Shown here: positions 11,001 through 20,430 of the stretch, piece after piece
How the letters are laid out: every line of letters starts with the position of its first letter
Position numbering within the stretch: the first letter of the stretch is position 1
Assembly (NCBI GenBank): GCA_002049455.2
Contig: KV918783.1
Span: forward strand, 1-64,000
Length of the DNA stretch: 64,000 bases
Direction of reading: 5' to 3'
Source: Porphyra umbilicalis
Taxonomy: Eukaryota; Rhodophyta; Bangiophyceae; Bangiales; Bangiaceae
The notes under the pieces: generated by a model
What the model was told of the DNA's origin: nothing
What the model saw: the letters and a program-made list of their open reading frames with translations, nothing else
Databases searched by the model: none
Program-made: the position numbers and the translations under genes

Positions 11001-13455
11001 CAAACCAGCCCGCGAGCAAGGCACGAGCCACGGTCGTCGCCTCCTTATTGGCAATCGCGACGGCTTTGGAAAACCGGGTGCCTAAGTCCACCATGTGAAG
11101 AAAGGTACCTGCGGGGGCCACTTGGGCCAGGTCAACGGCCACCGTGTCATTGAATTGCAGGGCCCGGGGGACGGCCACCAGCGGACGCGGCGGGCGGGGC
11201 GCCGTCCGCTTGCAGGCGTCACACCCGTCGACTGCCGCCGTCACCGCCTCGAACACCTTGGCATCCTGCGCACCCGCCGTCCGCAGCAGCTCGTTGAGGC
11301 GGGCGGCCGGGCAATGCCCGTACTGGGTGTGCAGCTTGAACGCCTTCCGGTGCAGGTCGGGCGTGTCGCTGGTAAGGACGGCGGCGAGGACGAAGGCGCG
11401 GAGCGCCGGCACGGGCGGGTCGTGCGACGACCCCGCCCCTAGGACACACGCTGCACGCTCGGCCGCGACCGAACACGACGCGACGGCCGCCGACACCGGC
11501 GCCCGAGGGCCGGGACCCCCCCCGTCGGCCACGGCCGCCGACCGGGACGGCGTGGTTGGCGAGGCCGGCTCCTTCCCCTTGCGCGTCGACGCCGGCACGG
11601 GCGCCGCATGCCCCGGGCGCGAGGCGGCAGCAAGGCGGGTGGCACCGGCCGTCGCCGGGGGCGGCTGCAGGTGCACGCGCGGCGCCGCGCTGGAGCTGCG
11701 GGACGGAGGCGCCTTCGCGCCCGCGTCGGCCGATCGCGTCGCTGCTGTGACCATAGCGGGCACCGACGAGGCCCGCGCCGCGGCCGTCACCGCCGTGGGG
11801 ACCGAAGGCACGCCCGCCGCGGCGCGGCTGTCGAGCGCGTTGATCGTCAGGTGGCCGGCGGCGGACAGGGACAAGGGGACCTCCACCCCAAGCGCCTTCA
11901 CAGCCATCCGGCAGGCGGCAACGTCAAGGACCACCCCCAAGGACGCCATTGTCGCGCGACCGAGCAGCAGGGGAAGATGGCCGGCGACTACCCACGTCCG
12001 AATGTAGCAGGTCGCGCCGCCGACGAGCATCGGCAGCGTTACGCGCTCGTAGGCGCGCTGAGAGTTGCCGTCGCCAAACGTGAAGACGGCCGCCGCCTCG
12101 ACGGAGGTGATCCGCGCACGCGTCCCCGGCGGCAGGCGCGCCACATACGACGCGACCCACGCGGCGCCCGCAAGGGTCGCGGTCGCCCCGATGTCGAGGA
12201 TGACGTCGCCGGTCCGCGCCCGCATCTGCTCCCCCGCGGCGGGGCTGGCTACAAAGACGACGTGCGCCACCTCCCGTGCGACAAAGGCACCCTCGCCGGG
12301 AGGCGCCCCGCCCCCGTCCGTGGGCGGCGCGCTCCCCCCCTCGGCGGCCGCCTCCCGGGCGCGCTTACGGCAGTCGCGGCGGATGTGGCCGGTCTTGCCG
12401 CAGTGCCAGCAACCCGCCGGGTCAGCGGCCTTGCTCGGGCCGCGGTACACTTCCGCCCCGCCTTTCGGACGGGGAGCGGGAGTCGTCCCGCGAGCCAAGT
12501 AGGCCTGATGCTCCCCGTACGTCACGACCATCATGGCGGCGTCGGGCGACGGCTTCAGCGTCGTATTCCCCCCCCACAGGTCGCGCGGGGAGATGGTAAC
12601 GGCGTTGAGCGTGTCGCTACCCTTGAGGGTGAGCACCGCCGCGGCCGCCTTTGTGGACGCTTGTTGGTTGGCATCCAGGCCCGCCTGGTCAAGGACGATG
12701 GCGGCGGCCGTCTTGCCGGACATCGAGTACCCGTTGATGCGGCACTGGACGAGCGCCTGCCCGATGGTGGCCAAGTACTCCTCCATCGGCCGCGAGCCCC
12801 GGTACAAGGCCTTGAGCGTGCGATACGCGTCTTGCCCACGCTGCGACTCGCTCCCGCCAAAGATGAGGCGGAGGCACTCGAGGAGCGTCCGGTACCCCGT
12901 CGGGAGGACGAGCTGGTCGACCCCGACGTTACGCGCCGCCTCCTTTGCGACACCGCCGAGCGCCAGGCGCATCGCTCCGCCCTTCTTGTCGTCGGGCAGC
13001 GTCGTCATGTGCAGCCATACCTTGACATCCTCCTCGTACAGCAGGAAGCCGTCGGGACCAGACCACTCGGGTGCCCGCGTGTGCGTCGGCTTGGCGCCGG
13101 GCAGCAGCATTTTGGGCGCGGTCCCGGCGGCGAGCGGGGCGGCGCTCTGGCCAGCGGCGACCTTGGCCGCCGCAGCCGCCGCCTCGGCAGCGACGGCCTC
13201 GGCGGCGGCAGTCCGGGCGCGGGCCGCCGCCTCGGCGGCGGCGGCCTCGGCAGCTGCCATGACCGACGCGGCCGTGACAGCCGCGGCCCGCTCGGCCGCG
13301 GCGGCAGCGTCGGCCTCTTGCTGCACCGTTGACGCCGGCGCCCCGCCGGGGGGCACCATCGTCCCCAGCGAGAAGGAGGGCGGAGGCAGCGGACTGGGCA
13401 GCGGACGGTCGCTCACGCAACGCGACGTGCCGACGCCCGACGGGGCGCCGGTCAC
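8092..13455 (-). CDS. Copia Gag-Pol polyprotein
   Basis: One uninterrupted frame of 1787 codons. By rough residue position: an Ala-rich N-terminus and Gag (~1-340), a CCHC zinc knuckle (~347-360), an aspartic protease (~415-500), an integrase with its HHCC zinc domain (~705-740) and catalytic core (~765-880), a copia-type reverse transcriptase (~1250-1440) with the VDDFLFGG active-site block, and RNase H (~1585-1665). The integrase-before-reverse-transcriptase order defines Ty1/copia. Gag and Pol share one frame, as in many copia elements. Composition is as GC-rich as the host genes, consistent with long residence in this genome. Confidence 0.93.
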   Translation of the reverse strand: MTGAPSGVGTSRCVSDRPLPSPLPPPSFSLGTMVPPGGAPASTVQQEADAAAAAERAAAVTAASVMAAAEAAAAEAAARARTAAAEAVAAEAAAAAAKVAAGQSAAPLAAGTAPKMLLPGAKPTHTRAPEWSGPDGFLLYEEDVKVWLHMTTLPDDKKGGAMRLALGGVAKEAARNVGVDQLVLPTGYRTLLECLRLIFGGSESQRGQDAYRTLKALYRGSRPMEEYLATIGQALVQCRINGYSMSGKTAAAIVLDQAGLDANQQASTKAAAAVLTLKGSDTLNAVTISPRDLWGGNTTLKPSPDAAMMVVTYGEHQAYLARGTTPAPRPKGGAEVYRGPSKAADPAGCWHCGKTGHIRRDCRKRAREAAAEGGSAPPTDGGGAPPGEGAFVAREVAHVVFVASPAAGEQMRARTGDVILDIGATATLAGAAWVASYVARLPPGTRARITSVEAAAVFTFGDGNSQRAYERVTLPMLVGGATCYIRTWVVAGHLPLLLGRATMASLGVVLDVAACRMAVKALGVEVPLSLSAAGHLTINALDSRAAAGVPSVPTAVTAAARASSVPAMVTAATRSADAGAKAPPSRSSSAAPRVHLQPPPATAGATRLAAASRPGHAAPVPASTRKGKEPASPTTPSRSAAVADGGGPGPRAPVSAAVASCSVAAERAACVLGAGSSHDPPVPALRAFVLAAVLTSDTPDLHRKAFKLHTQYGHCPAARLNELLRTAGAQDAKVFEAVTAAVDGCDACKRTAPRPPRPLVAVPRALQFNDTVAVDLAQVAPAGTFLHMVDLGTRFSKAVAIANKEATTVARALLAGWFVHHGAPRALLADPGAEFNNAVWRIVAERHNVAVLSTAAQAHWSNGVVERHNLTLKTMVATMALDHVHVPAQELLDLACHAKNSMGQHHGATPYQLMCGSSPRIPSALADSLPALSVRRVSGDEALHRHLDLLHAARSAHTQAEAAASLRRALARNAANVPVNTLSVGDAVYFWTDGVGTGRGGWQGPAHVTDVAVAKDEVRLQYGHLLVNRAASQVRPVGSLGRSPARPPTPGGAPTPAPPLESAGVPAEDLGAADGDTESVASSSSSLAERTASMMTGVQSALDRIASEPVSERRVGVPPATAWTGRTRGASRPVHFAAARDTSPGGAAGGAFEPLVTSPQQADEAFAVKRFGFQRGAIRRRFSGASTLDARRRKVEDALMAVFSGPDSLAAALRRTGVHTHQAFVTRREMRRRAEVPIAVAGAAFDGAIMDELAAWADLAVYTEVPFDGQVVLSTRWVLTVKEPDTPTSPPRRKARLVVRGFEDPERDNVDSTSPTASRATFRVALSAMAAHGFIPRTVDVRTAFLQGMPLDRPTPVYVQPPPQAQVPAGMVWRLRKCAYGLTDAPRRWYDSVLALMVELTLQRSTLDHGLFTAHADGVLQLVVAVHVDDFLFGGTPPAVARFDTALRRAFGTGPTKSGDFTFTGVRVRTSVDEDTGALSVRADQEQYVDSIECIDIRPMRKATPDARLVPEELTAYRRATGALLWATGQTMPYLACAATTLARRFGSAVVRDLTVANRVVAAAKAARPLPLVFPAVRGPQRLRLFVDASSVKTGIPTAHTGYAVFSTSEDVPAGPMLPDAVLSLLLYVSHRQRRVTHSSFAAEVYALLEGVRAALELAAIHAHIHTGDEFNLPPIDAYTDNLSLYNTLDADGVVQPKEVGAAVQELREFYHGGTLATVTWLRARGQLADALTKAGRDTPLQQTIRTGMFGVRLAVSDYLTKSSPASRGPEQVGIVPASERGSEGRM

Positions 13456-13582
13456 CGGGCTGCCGGGGCCGGCCGTCGTGCCAACCCCGCAGGTACGTTC
13501 CCGCGCGCGGTGGGCGGGAGGAACCGCACGACCCAGGGAGAGGTGCGGTCTGAATAAGAGGCGCCCCGAGGGCGTGCTACCA

Positions 13583-14001
13583 TGAGAGAAAGGGTCGTTC
13601 TCTTGTTACCTAGTCCCATGGGTTTCCCCCTGTCCTCTCTCTCCACTGCTTGTATACGCAGGCGGCCCTCCTCTCCCCTCGTCCAAAGACACGCCTGCTC
13701 CTCCACCCCGTGCGCACCCGCGCGGCACCGTCGTCCGGCACCGCGCCTGTCAGCAAGGCCGCGCCCAAAGGCACGCCTGCTTCTCCCCCCGTGCGCACAC
13801 GCGCGGCACCGCCGTCCCTCCTCGCGCCGCCACGTCAACCCGCCAGACAGGCGTCTCCCCCCCCCCGTCACTGGGGGAGCACTTGCGACCGCCCAGCAGC
13901 ACGGCACGGCCGCGCCCTTGCGTACACCGTGCCGACGCAACGGACGCCTCCACGCTTGCCGCCGGGTGGGCGCGTCCGCCTCCGGCGCCAAATAATTCAC
14001 A
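13583..14001 (-). repeat. Copia 5' LTR
   Basis: A 419-bp LTR matching 7678-8096 with about two differences. It is flanked on its outer side by the TGTGG target duplication at 14002-14006. Confidence 0.93.
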
Positions 14002-14006
14002 TGTGG

Positions 14007-14751
14007 GGCCACAGAGGGGGAGGGGGGGGAAAGAAGCCGTCGATGGCACGGGGGGGCGGGCGCCGGGGTGGAGCGAGAAAATAGCAGGGGAGCCACGCCT
14101 CCGCCGCCGCCGCCGCCGGCACCGCCGCGGCCGCGGCCGCCGCGGCCGCGGGCGCCACTCGCTGCCATGCGCGGGCGCGCGTCGTGCGCACGGTCGTCCA
14201 CTGCTCACCGCCGCGTCGGCGGCAGGCGCGGCGGCAACACCGCCAGCGGCGGTGGCCGCTGCCCCCACCCGCCGCGCGCGGGTGTTGCGGGAAGGGACGC
14301 GACCACGAAGGCCGCAGCGCATTCAGCGCCGACACGACCCCCTGTTTGAAAAATCAAAACCGACGTCTCCCACAGGGCCCGCAGAGCCCGATTCTGGCCA
14401 ACTACCGCGGAATTGCGACATCATGGCCGTTCGTGGCCGCTTCCACCTGCCCCCTCGACCCCGTAAGCGCCGCACCTGCCCTCATGCACCTTTTTAACCA
14501 CGATTCTGCTTCCGCGGACCGTACGGGCGATGAAGACGTCGTCACCTCTAGCAACTTCACAGAAAGATGCGGGCAGCCCCGGCGCATGTTCCCATAGTCA
14601 AGAAAGCGCCGGGTGACGTCCTCCAATGGCGTAGGGAGCCAAACGGACCGCCAAAAACGGTTTTTAAGAACTCCCGCAACGTGCACTAGAAAAAAAGACT
14701 TTTTTTCGACGTGTGGGTGTGAGAAAGTACCCTAGACTAAAGTCCAGAGAA
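14007..14751. other. Interval between copia and MITE, no confident gene
   Basis: The first ~330 bp are GCC-rich and may be the 5' part of the host gene split by the copia element (minus strand). The remainder is less GC-rich and holds no supported coding region. Confidence 0.4.
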
Positions 14752-14754
14752 TTA

Positions 14755-15317
14755 GAGCGTCTCCACCAATGGATTCAAACACCCAAACGCCTAAGCGTGG
14801 CACGGTTTTGATGAACGGGCTTTCGTGGCTGGGATGCGATCCAAAACTAGGGTGTGACGGTCCAAAAATAGACCATCCTCACATATTCTAGTCGCCTAAT
14901 CGACCTCGTGTCCATGACACGCGATTGCTCTAGTTTTGGATCTTCAACGGCAGGGCCACTTCAAACGGGCCCGTGTGGAGGCGCGCCACTCCAAACAGTC
15001 GTGTTTGGATGCGCCTCCAACCTTTTGGCAATCCCCTGATTCCATTTTGAGCCAACCTACGCCAATGGAAAGCGTGACCCGTGGCATGCAAACAGTGATA
15101 TGGCGATCGGCCATCCACCGAGATTCTTCGCCGGGCATTCATGGATGGTCTGCCGGCCACAAAAGAGGCCCACCCATAGTGAGCATCCAGGGGAGCCCAA
15201 GATTGAGACGTGACCTGTTTTGTTTTCGATCGACGTTTGGAGGGCCAGTGACAGGGCCACACGTTGGGCACTCGTGACGTTTGGCTTTGGCTTTTGGCTG
15301 CATTGGTGGAGACGCTC
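14755..15317. mobile_element. PIF/Harbinger-type MITE with TTA target duplication
   Basis: The 563-bp element has terminal inverted repeats GAGCGTCTCCACCAATG at both ends. It is flanked by TTA at 14752-14754 and 15318-15320. TIRs beginning GAGC(A/G)TCTCC and 3-bp TWA duplications are typical of PIF/Harbinger. There is no transposase, so it is non-autonomous. Partial relatives lie at 19022-19624 and 23568-23918. Confidence 0.85.
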
Positions 15318-15471
15318 TTACGCCCGGAGATCGTCGCACCACATGCTCTAGAAGCGTCATGGCTAAACACTTCAGAGAAGCGGCGGTGCTCCTTGAAGAG
15401 ATGTATGCACTGTACACATGGCTGCCATGCGCTTGAAAGCGTGTCATTTTCATCGTTACTGCCGCTCCCCC

Positions 15472-15820
15472 TCGTCACGTCCGTCGCACCTCGCCACGTC
15501 CGTCGCACCTCGCCACGTCCCTCGCACCTCGCCACGTCCCTCGCACCTCGCCACGTCCCTCGCACCTCGCCACGTCCCTCGCACCTCGCCACGTCCCTCG
15601 CACCTCGCCACGTCCCTCGCACCTCGCCACGTCCCTCGCACCTCGCCACGTCCCTCGCACCTCGCCACGTCCCTCGCACCTCGCCACGTCCCTCGCACCT
15701 CGCCACATCCCTCGCACCTCGCCACGTCCCTCGCACCTCGCCACGTCCCTCGCACCTCGCCACGTCCCTCGCACCTCGCCACGTCCCTCGCACCTCGCCA
15801 AGTTCCTCGCACCTCGCCAC
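15472..15820. repeat. 19-bp tandem minisatellite, ~18 copies
   Basis: The unit TCGCACCTCGCCACGTCCC repeats about 18 times with few changes; the first copies carry CGTCG in place of CCTCG. Because 19 is not a multiple of three, all three frames of each strand stay open and make repetitive spurious reading frames. Confidence 0.95.
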
Positions 15821-16486
15821 CCCACTCTCCCAACGCTACTTCTACCTCCCAGCGTCACCCCTCTCCCCGAGCACAAACTCCCCCACCCTGTCCTCCACTC
15901 CCCCCCTCACCCAGTCCCTGCATCACTGTACGCCCGCGACGCCGCAGGATGTTACAACCAGAAACCCAGACGTCATGCAGTCAATCATGCCGAACAAGCA
16001 CATGGCCAGAGGCCGCCACAGCGGAGGAGAGTTAGACGGAAGGAACCAAGACGAGGACCAGTGTCTGCGTCGGAATCGATCGCGACGCACAAGAAGCGTG
16101 CCACAAACACACGGCCCAACGGACGGCACTACGCAACATCAGTTACTCTACGGCAATCCAAGCCACTCCGCACACCGCGAAACTGCGTGTGTCCCGCACG
16201 CGACTCACGCACAGCCACGCCACTGGTATCACCCGCAAGTCGAGCAAGCACCACACAGCAAAGGCCTGTGAGCGCGGCCGCGTCTGAACCCGCCCTCGGC
16301 AGAGGCGGAAGGGCCTGCCGGGAGCCGCCCTTTCTGGTGGTCAAGCAGCTAGCACCTCCGGCAGCACTGGATGCATCTGCTGGGTGACTGATAGCGACTG
16401 ACAAGAACAACGCTTCACACAGGTTCTGAGAGGGGGTCTGCCGTCAAGGTTTAGCTTAAATTTGAAGACCGTCGATGTAGCCCCTA
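15821..16486. other. No gene seen
   Basis: Mixed-composition DNA between the minisatellite and the first ~700-bp repeat. Open frames run through it, but none has recognisable domains or gene-like composition. Confidence 0.4.
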
Positions 16487-17202
16487 TTCCCTGGCCTTTA
16501 GGACAGGGTGCTCTCAAAGTGTAGTGATGCACACTTATACTTAGATCACAGGACTTGCTTTCCGTTTCAGAGTTGGCAGTCTGCATTCGTGTCCTCAGGG
16601 ATCTGAGGGCGTGTCAGCGTTGGAAGGGTCGCGATGACGCTAAAAGCGAAAAGAGTTACGTTGCTGAGAGGGACTGCCCTGCCGCAAGGGTCACAGGGCT
16701 CGGACGGCGCGCGCCCCCCTACCCCCCCCCACCGCCCCGAGTTGCGCACGGCGACCACGCGCAGCGACTTCCGGGGTTCGAAGCGCTCACGATAACCCGC
16801 GAATGATGGTGCCTGCGCGCCGGCTTCTGTTGCGGCGGCGCGTCGGCGGTTGCTGACGCCATCTACCGGCGTGGTTAGAGGCGCCCCGTCGCGCGGCGGT
16901 CGATTCGACCCGCCCACCCGTGCGCTGTGTCGGCCGCCCCGCCCGCCGCGCGCAGATGCGCTGCGCGACGGGGTGAAGGTCCTACCCGTAGGCGTTGCGC
17001 GACGCCGGCGGGCCGCCCCCTCTGCGGTGGCGGTGGCGGCACCCCTTTCCCCGGCCCACGCCCCCCCCGCCACGGCAACGAGGCTGTGCGTGCCCCCGGG
17101 CGTGCTCGAGGCCATGGAGCCAGCCGGCGTGCCCGGTGTCTACGCGTCGCCGAGCGATCCACCGCCCTGAAGGCCAGGGTGTTGCACCCACGTGCCTGGA
17201 AT
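16487..17202 (+). repeat. ~700-bp dispersed repeat, copy A
   Basis: First of four related units. The left end is TTCCCTGGCCTTTAGGACAG and the right end reads ...AGGCCAGGGTG...CACGTGCCTGGAAT, so the termini are imperfect inverted repeats around CCCTGGCC. The centre is very GC-rich, with a recurrent CGGGGTTCGA block. No protein is encoded. It is probably a non-autonomous DNA transposon. Confidence 0.75.
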
Positions 17203-17304
17203 CTAGAAAAAAGGAGGCATGCTTGTGGAGAAGACAGCATAAGTTTAGGCTGATCGTGCGCATTTGGGCGACAGCCAAGATGATACCGATCTGGCCAAAA
17301 AGGG

Positions 17305-18010
17305 TTCCCTGGTCTTTAGGACAGGGTGCTCTCAAATTGTAGTGATGCACACATATAATTAGATCACGGGAGTTGCTCTCCGTTTCAGAGGTGGCAGTCT
17401 GCATTCGTGTCCTCAGGGATCTGAGAGTGTGTCAGCGTTGGAAGGGTCGCGATGACGCTCAAAGCGAATAGAGTTAAGTGGCTGAGAAGAACTGTCCTGC
17501 CACAGCGGTCACAGTGCGCCTGCCCCCCTGCCCCCCCCCCACCGCCCCGAGTTGCGCGCGGCGACTACGCGCGGCGACTTCCGGGGTTCGACCCGACCCC
17601 GATGACCCGCGGGTGATCGTGCCTGCGCGCCAGCTTCTGTAGCGGCGGCTCGTCGGCATTTTCTGACGCCGTCGAGCGGCGCGGTTGGAGGCGCCCCGTC
17701 GCGCAGCGGTCGGTCTCACCCGCCCGCCCGTGCGCCGTGTCGGCTGCCCCGCCTGTCGTGCGCTGGTGCGCTGCGCGGCCGAGTGATGGACCCTCTGGTG
17801 GGCGTCGCGCGACGCCGGCGAAGCGCCGCCGCTGTCGTGGCGGCGGCGGCACCCCTTTCTTCGCCCCGCGCGCCCCCCGCCACGGCAACGTGGCTGTACG
17901 TGCCCCCGTGCGCGCTCGCGGCCGGAGCGGGCCGGCGTTCCCCGTGTCGATGCGTCGCCCAGCGCGCCACCGCCCTGAAGGCCAGGGCATTGCACGCACG
18001 TGCCTGGAAT
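17305..18010 (+). repeat. ~700-bp dispersed repeat, copy B
   Basis: Direct-orientation relative of copy A, about 100 bp downstream of it, with the same terminal blocks and the same order of internal GC-rich segments. Confidence 0.75.
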
Positions 18011-18274
18011 TCTTTGACCTGGCTCACGACATAGTTGGGCCAACAATGCACGATTCCATTGGACAGCATAAAGCTTCCGAACCTGTGGGCGCGACAATCT
18101 CGATCAATTCAAAACTCTGGCTGACAAGTGGTCATATTGTGTGGCAATCCAGGGAAGGCGGAATAATCGAGTTTTGTGGAGCTCAAAGCAGGAGCCACGA
18201 CATCAAGTACGGTTAATTTCCCCTACATGAGACTTTTGGCCACCGTTTTGTGGTTGGGCTTTGCGACTACAGAC
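18011..18274. other. Spacer between inverted copies B and C
   Basis: Unique 264 bp lying at the centre of the large inverted repeat formed by copies B and C. No gene seen. Confidence 0.4.
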
Positions 18275-18895
18275 ATTCCAGGCACGTGCGTGCAATACCC
18301 TGGCCCTCAGAGCGGTGGCGCGCCGGGCGTCGCATTGACACCGGGCACGCCGGCCGGCAACATGGCCGCGAGCACGCACGGGGGCACGTACAGCCACGTT
18401 GCCGGGCGGGGCCGCCACCCCGCCGCGCAGCACACCGGCGCGCAACGGGCGGGGCGGCCGACACGGCGCACGTGCGGACGGGTAGGGTCGACCGCCGCGC
18501 GACGGGGCGCCTCTAACCTTACCGGTAGATGTTGTCAGCAACCGCCGACGCGCCACCGCAACAGAAGCGGGCGCGCAGGCACGATCACCCGCGTGTCATC
18601 GTGGGCGCATCGAATCCCGGCAGACGCCGCGCGCGGTAACCGCGCGCAACTCGGGGCGGTAGGGGGGCGCAGGGGGGCAGCCGCCGCCCGAGCCCTATGA
18701 TCCTTGTGGCAGGACAGTACTTCTCAGCCACGTAACTCTATTTGCTTTTGGCGTCATCGCGACCCTGACACGCCCTCAGATCCCTGAGGACACGAATGCA
18801 GACTGCCACCTCTGAGACGGAGAGCAACTCCCGTGATCTAAGTATATGTGTGCATCACTACACTCTGAGAGCACCCTGTCCTCAAGGCCAGGGAA
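18275..18895 (-). repeat. ~700-bp dispersed repeat, copy C (inverted)
   Basis: Reverse-orientation copy, beginning ATTCCAGGCACGTGCGTGCA and ending CTCAAGGCCAGGGAA. With copy B it forms a long imperfect inverted repeat. Confidence 0.75.
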
Positions 18896-19021
18896 TTGCG
18901 CACTTCTATCAGGGATGACACCAATGGAATGCATGCATGAATGAAAATTGATTTAATAAACATTGGATCTATAGATTAGTCAGATACCGTTCTCTGGTTT
19001 TTGATGAATTTTTGAACTGAG

Positions 19022-19624
19022 GAGCATCTCCACCACTGCAGCCCACGGCCAAAACTATCGGCATCACCCATCAGATCATCTCCAACAATGGCTCCAACCG
19101 TCCGAACAGCCAAACGTTTCCCCGATTGGCCGTTTGGACTGTTAAAGCACTGGTGGCTGAGATCCGCTCCAAAACTAGGGTGTAACGGGGCTGTGACGAC
19201 CCATAAATAGACCTATTCACATTTTCTAATCCCTTAATGCGTCTCGTCGTCGTCTCGCGGGATCGCCATTATTTTGGTGGTTGAACGGCAGCGCCACTCC
19301 AAACATGCCAGTTTGGAGACGCCCCGAGTCGTTTGGCCACCCCCTGGTTCCCAGCTCGGATTACGAAAATCAATAGAAAGCGTGACCCGTGGCTTCGAGA
19401 CAGTTGCGTGACGATCTGGTAGTCATAAAGATTGTGTAAAGTACGTCTGCGAGAATACTAGCGTGCCACAAAAGAGGCTCACTGCCAGTGACATCGAGGC
19501 GAGCCCAAGTTTGAGACGTGATCTTCTTGTTTTGGCTCTGAGTCTGGAGAGCCAGTGACAGCGCCGCACGTTACGCACACGTGGCCGTTGGGTTGGAAGG
19601 TTGGCTCCATTGGTGGAGATGCTC
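19022..19624. mobile_element. Diverged PIF/Harbinger-type MITE
   Basis: It starts GAGCATCTCCACCA and ends TGGTGGAGATGCTC. Internal blocks (CCAAAACTAGGGTGTAACGG, GAACGGCAGCGCCACTCCAAAC, AAGCGTGACCCGTGGC) match the MITE at 14755-15317. A second TIR-like start at ~19073 suggests nesting near the left end. The target duplication is no longer clear. Confidence 0.7.
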
Positions 19625-20077
19625 TCAGATCAAGTCTATCGGTGTGCCATTTTGCCATCCGATGGCCAAGGGCATCTCTATCGGGAGGTCATTTTGCCAT
19701 ATCCTGTGCCATATTGCTATCCTTCGTGCCAAATGTGCGCAGGATAGCCAGAAGGATAGCTATAGCCATCCTTTGTGCCAAAGACGTGGACCAATAGAAC
19801 GAAGAGCAACAGCGTCTCTCGAACGCGCCAGATCGGAATTGTTTTGGCTACCTTACCACAGGCCCTCTGTGCGCGGACTTCGAACCATACAAGGCCACCA
19901 TCTGTACTGGAAGGTGCTTTGCGAGTCATCCGAGAGGTATGGGCCTTCAGAAGGGGGTGAGCAGCTGGATTTACATATATAGCACAAGAATTGACTGATA
20001 GAGATGCTCTTGGCCATAGCCAAAAAATGCGGCCAGATGGCGATAGCACAATGGCCCACGGATAGACTTGCTCTCAA
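19625..20077. mobile_element. Inverted-repeat (foldback-like) element
   Basis: The left arm, CAGATCAAGTCTATCGGTG followed by GCCATTTTGCCATC, is mirrored by the right end (GCAAGTCTATCCGTGGGCCA on the other strand). An inner pair, GGCCAAGGGCATCTCTATC (~19663) and GATAGAGATGCTCTTGGCC (~20001), makes a second inverted repeat. No protein is encoded. The inner repeats resemble the GAGCATCTC Harbinger TIRs. Confidence 0.6.
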
Positions 20078-20430
20078 GCATGGGCAGGCAGGCGTAAATT
20101 CGCGAGACGGCCCCATTCTGGCGGGGTGGCGCGATTCCGATGGGGCGACGGCTTCGAAAGGCTTCGTCAGCAAACCGGTTTTGATCAAAATGATGGAAAA
20201 AGAAACCGAAGGAACTTCTAGTGATGATCGCCCCTAATCGGTTGAAAAGACGAGCATATAACGCGGTCGATTCAGCAACTGATAGAGAAGTTTCAGAGTT
20301 GTCGGCCAACGGATGATGCAGCTTCGATCTGGCGGTAAACCGTTGCGCCACAGCGATCTTGCGAACAGCTTTCGTCTTCTTCCGCACTTTTTCCCTGACC
20401 CTCTTTGCTGACCACTCTCCCACTGCTGTT
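20078..20430. other. Probable left flank of the Harbinger element
   Basis: Non-coding 353 bp before the transposase. The element's left terminus probably lies here, but I could not match it to a right terminus. Confidence 0.35.

Larger units (their letters stand above)
7678..14001 (-). mobile_element. Ty1/copia LTR retrotransposon, looks whole
   Basis: Two 419-bp direct repeats (7678-8096 and 13583-14001) flank one long minus-strand coding region. The LTRs begin TG and end CA and differ at about two positions by eye, so insertion was recent. A 5-bp target duplication, TGTGG, sits at 7673-7677 and 14002-14006. Reading on the minus strand, the 5' LTR is followed directly by a primer-binding-site-like sequence starting TGGTAGCA, and a purine-rich stretch precedes the 3' LTR. 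Domain order (Gag, protease, integrase, reverse transcriptase, RNase H) places it in Pseudoviridae/copia. Confidence 0.95.

Noticed and set aside
11608-13332. 574-codon plus-strand frame inside the copia element
   Set aside because: Antisense shadow of the Gag-Pol region in very GC-rich DNA; no domain found.
15472-15820. CRISPR-like array
   Set aside because: Units are contiguous with no unique spacers, and the sequence is eukaryotic.
15264-16271. Repetitive frames on both strands across the 19-bp array
   Set aside because: A 19-bp period keeps every frame open; there is no independent coding evidence.
16770-16790. GGGGTTCGA blocks in the ~700-bp repeats, as a hint of a tRNA-derived SINE
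   Set aside because: No A box at the right distance and no poly-A or simple-repeat tail; terminal inverted blocks argue for a DNA element.
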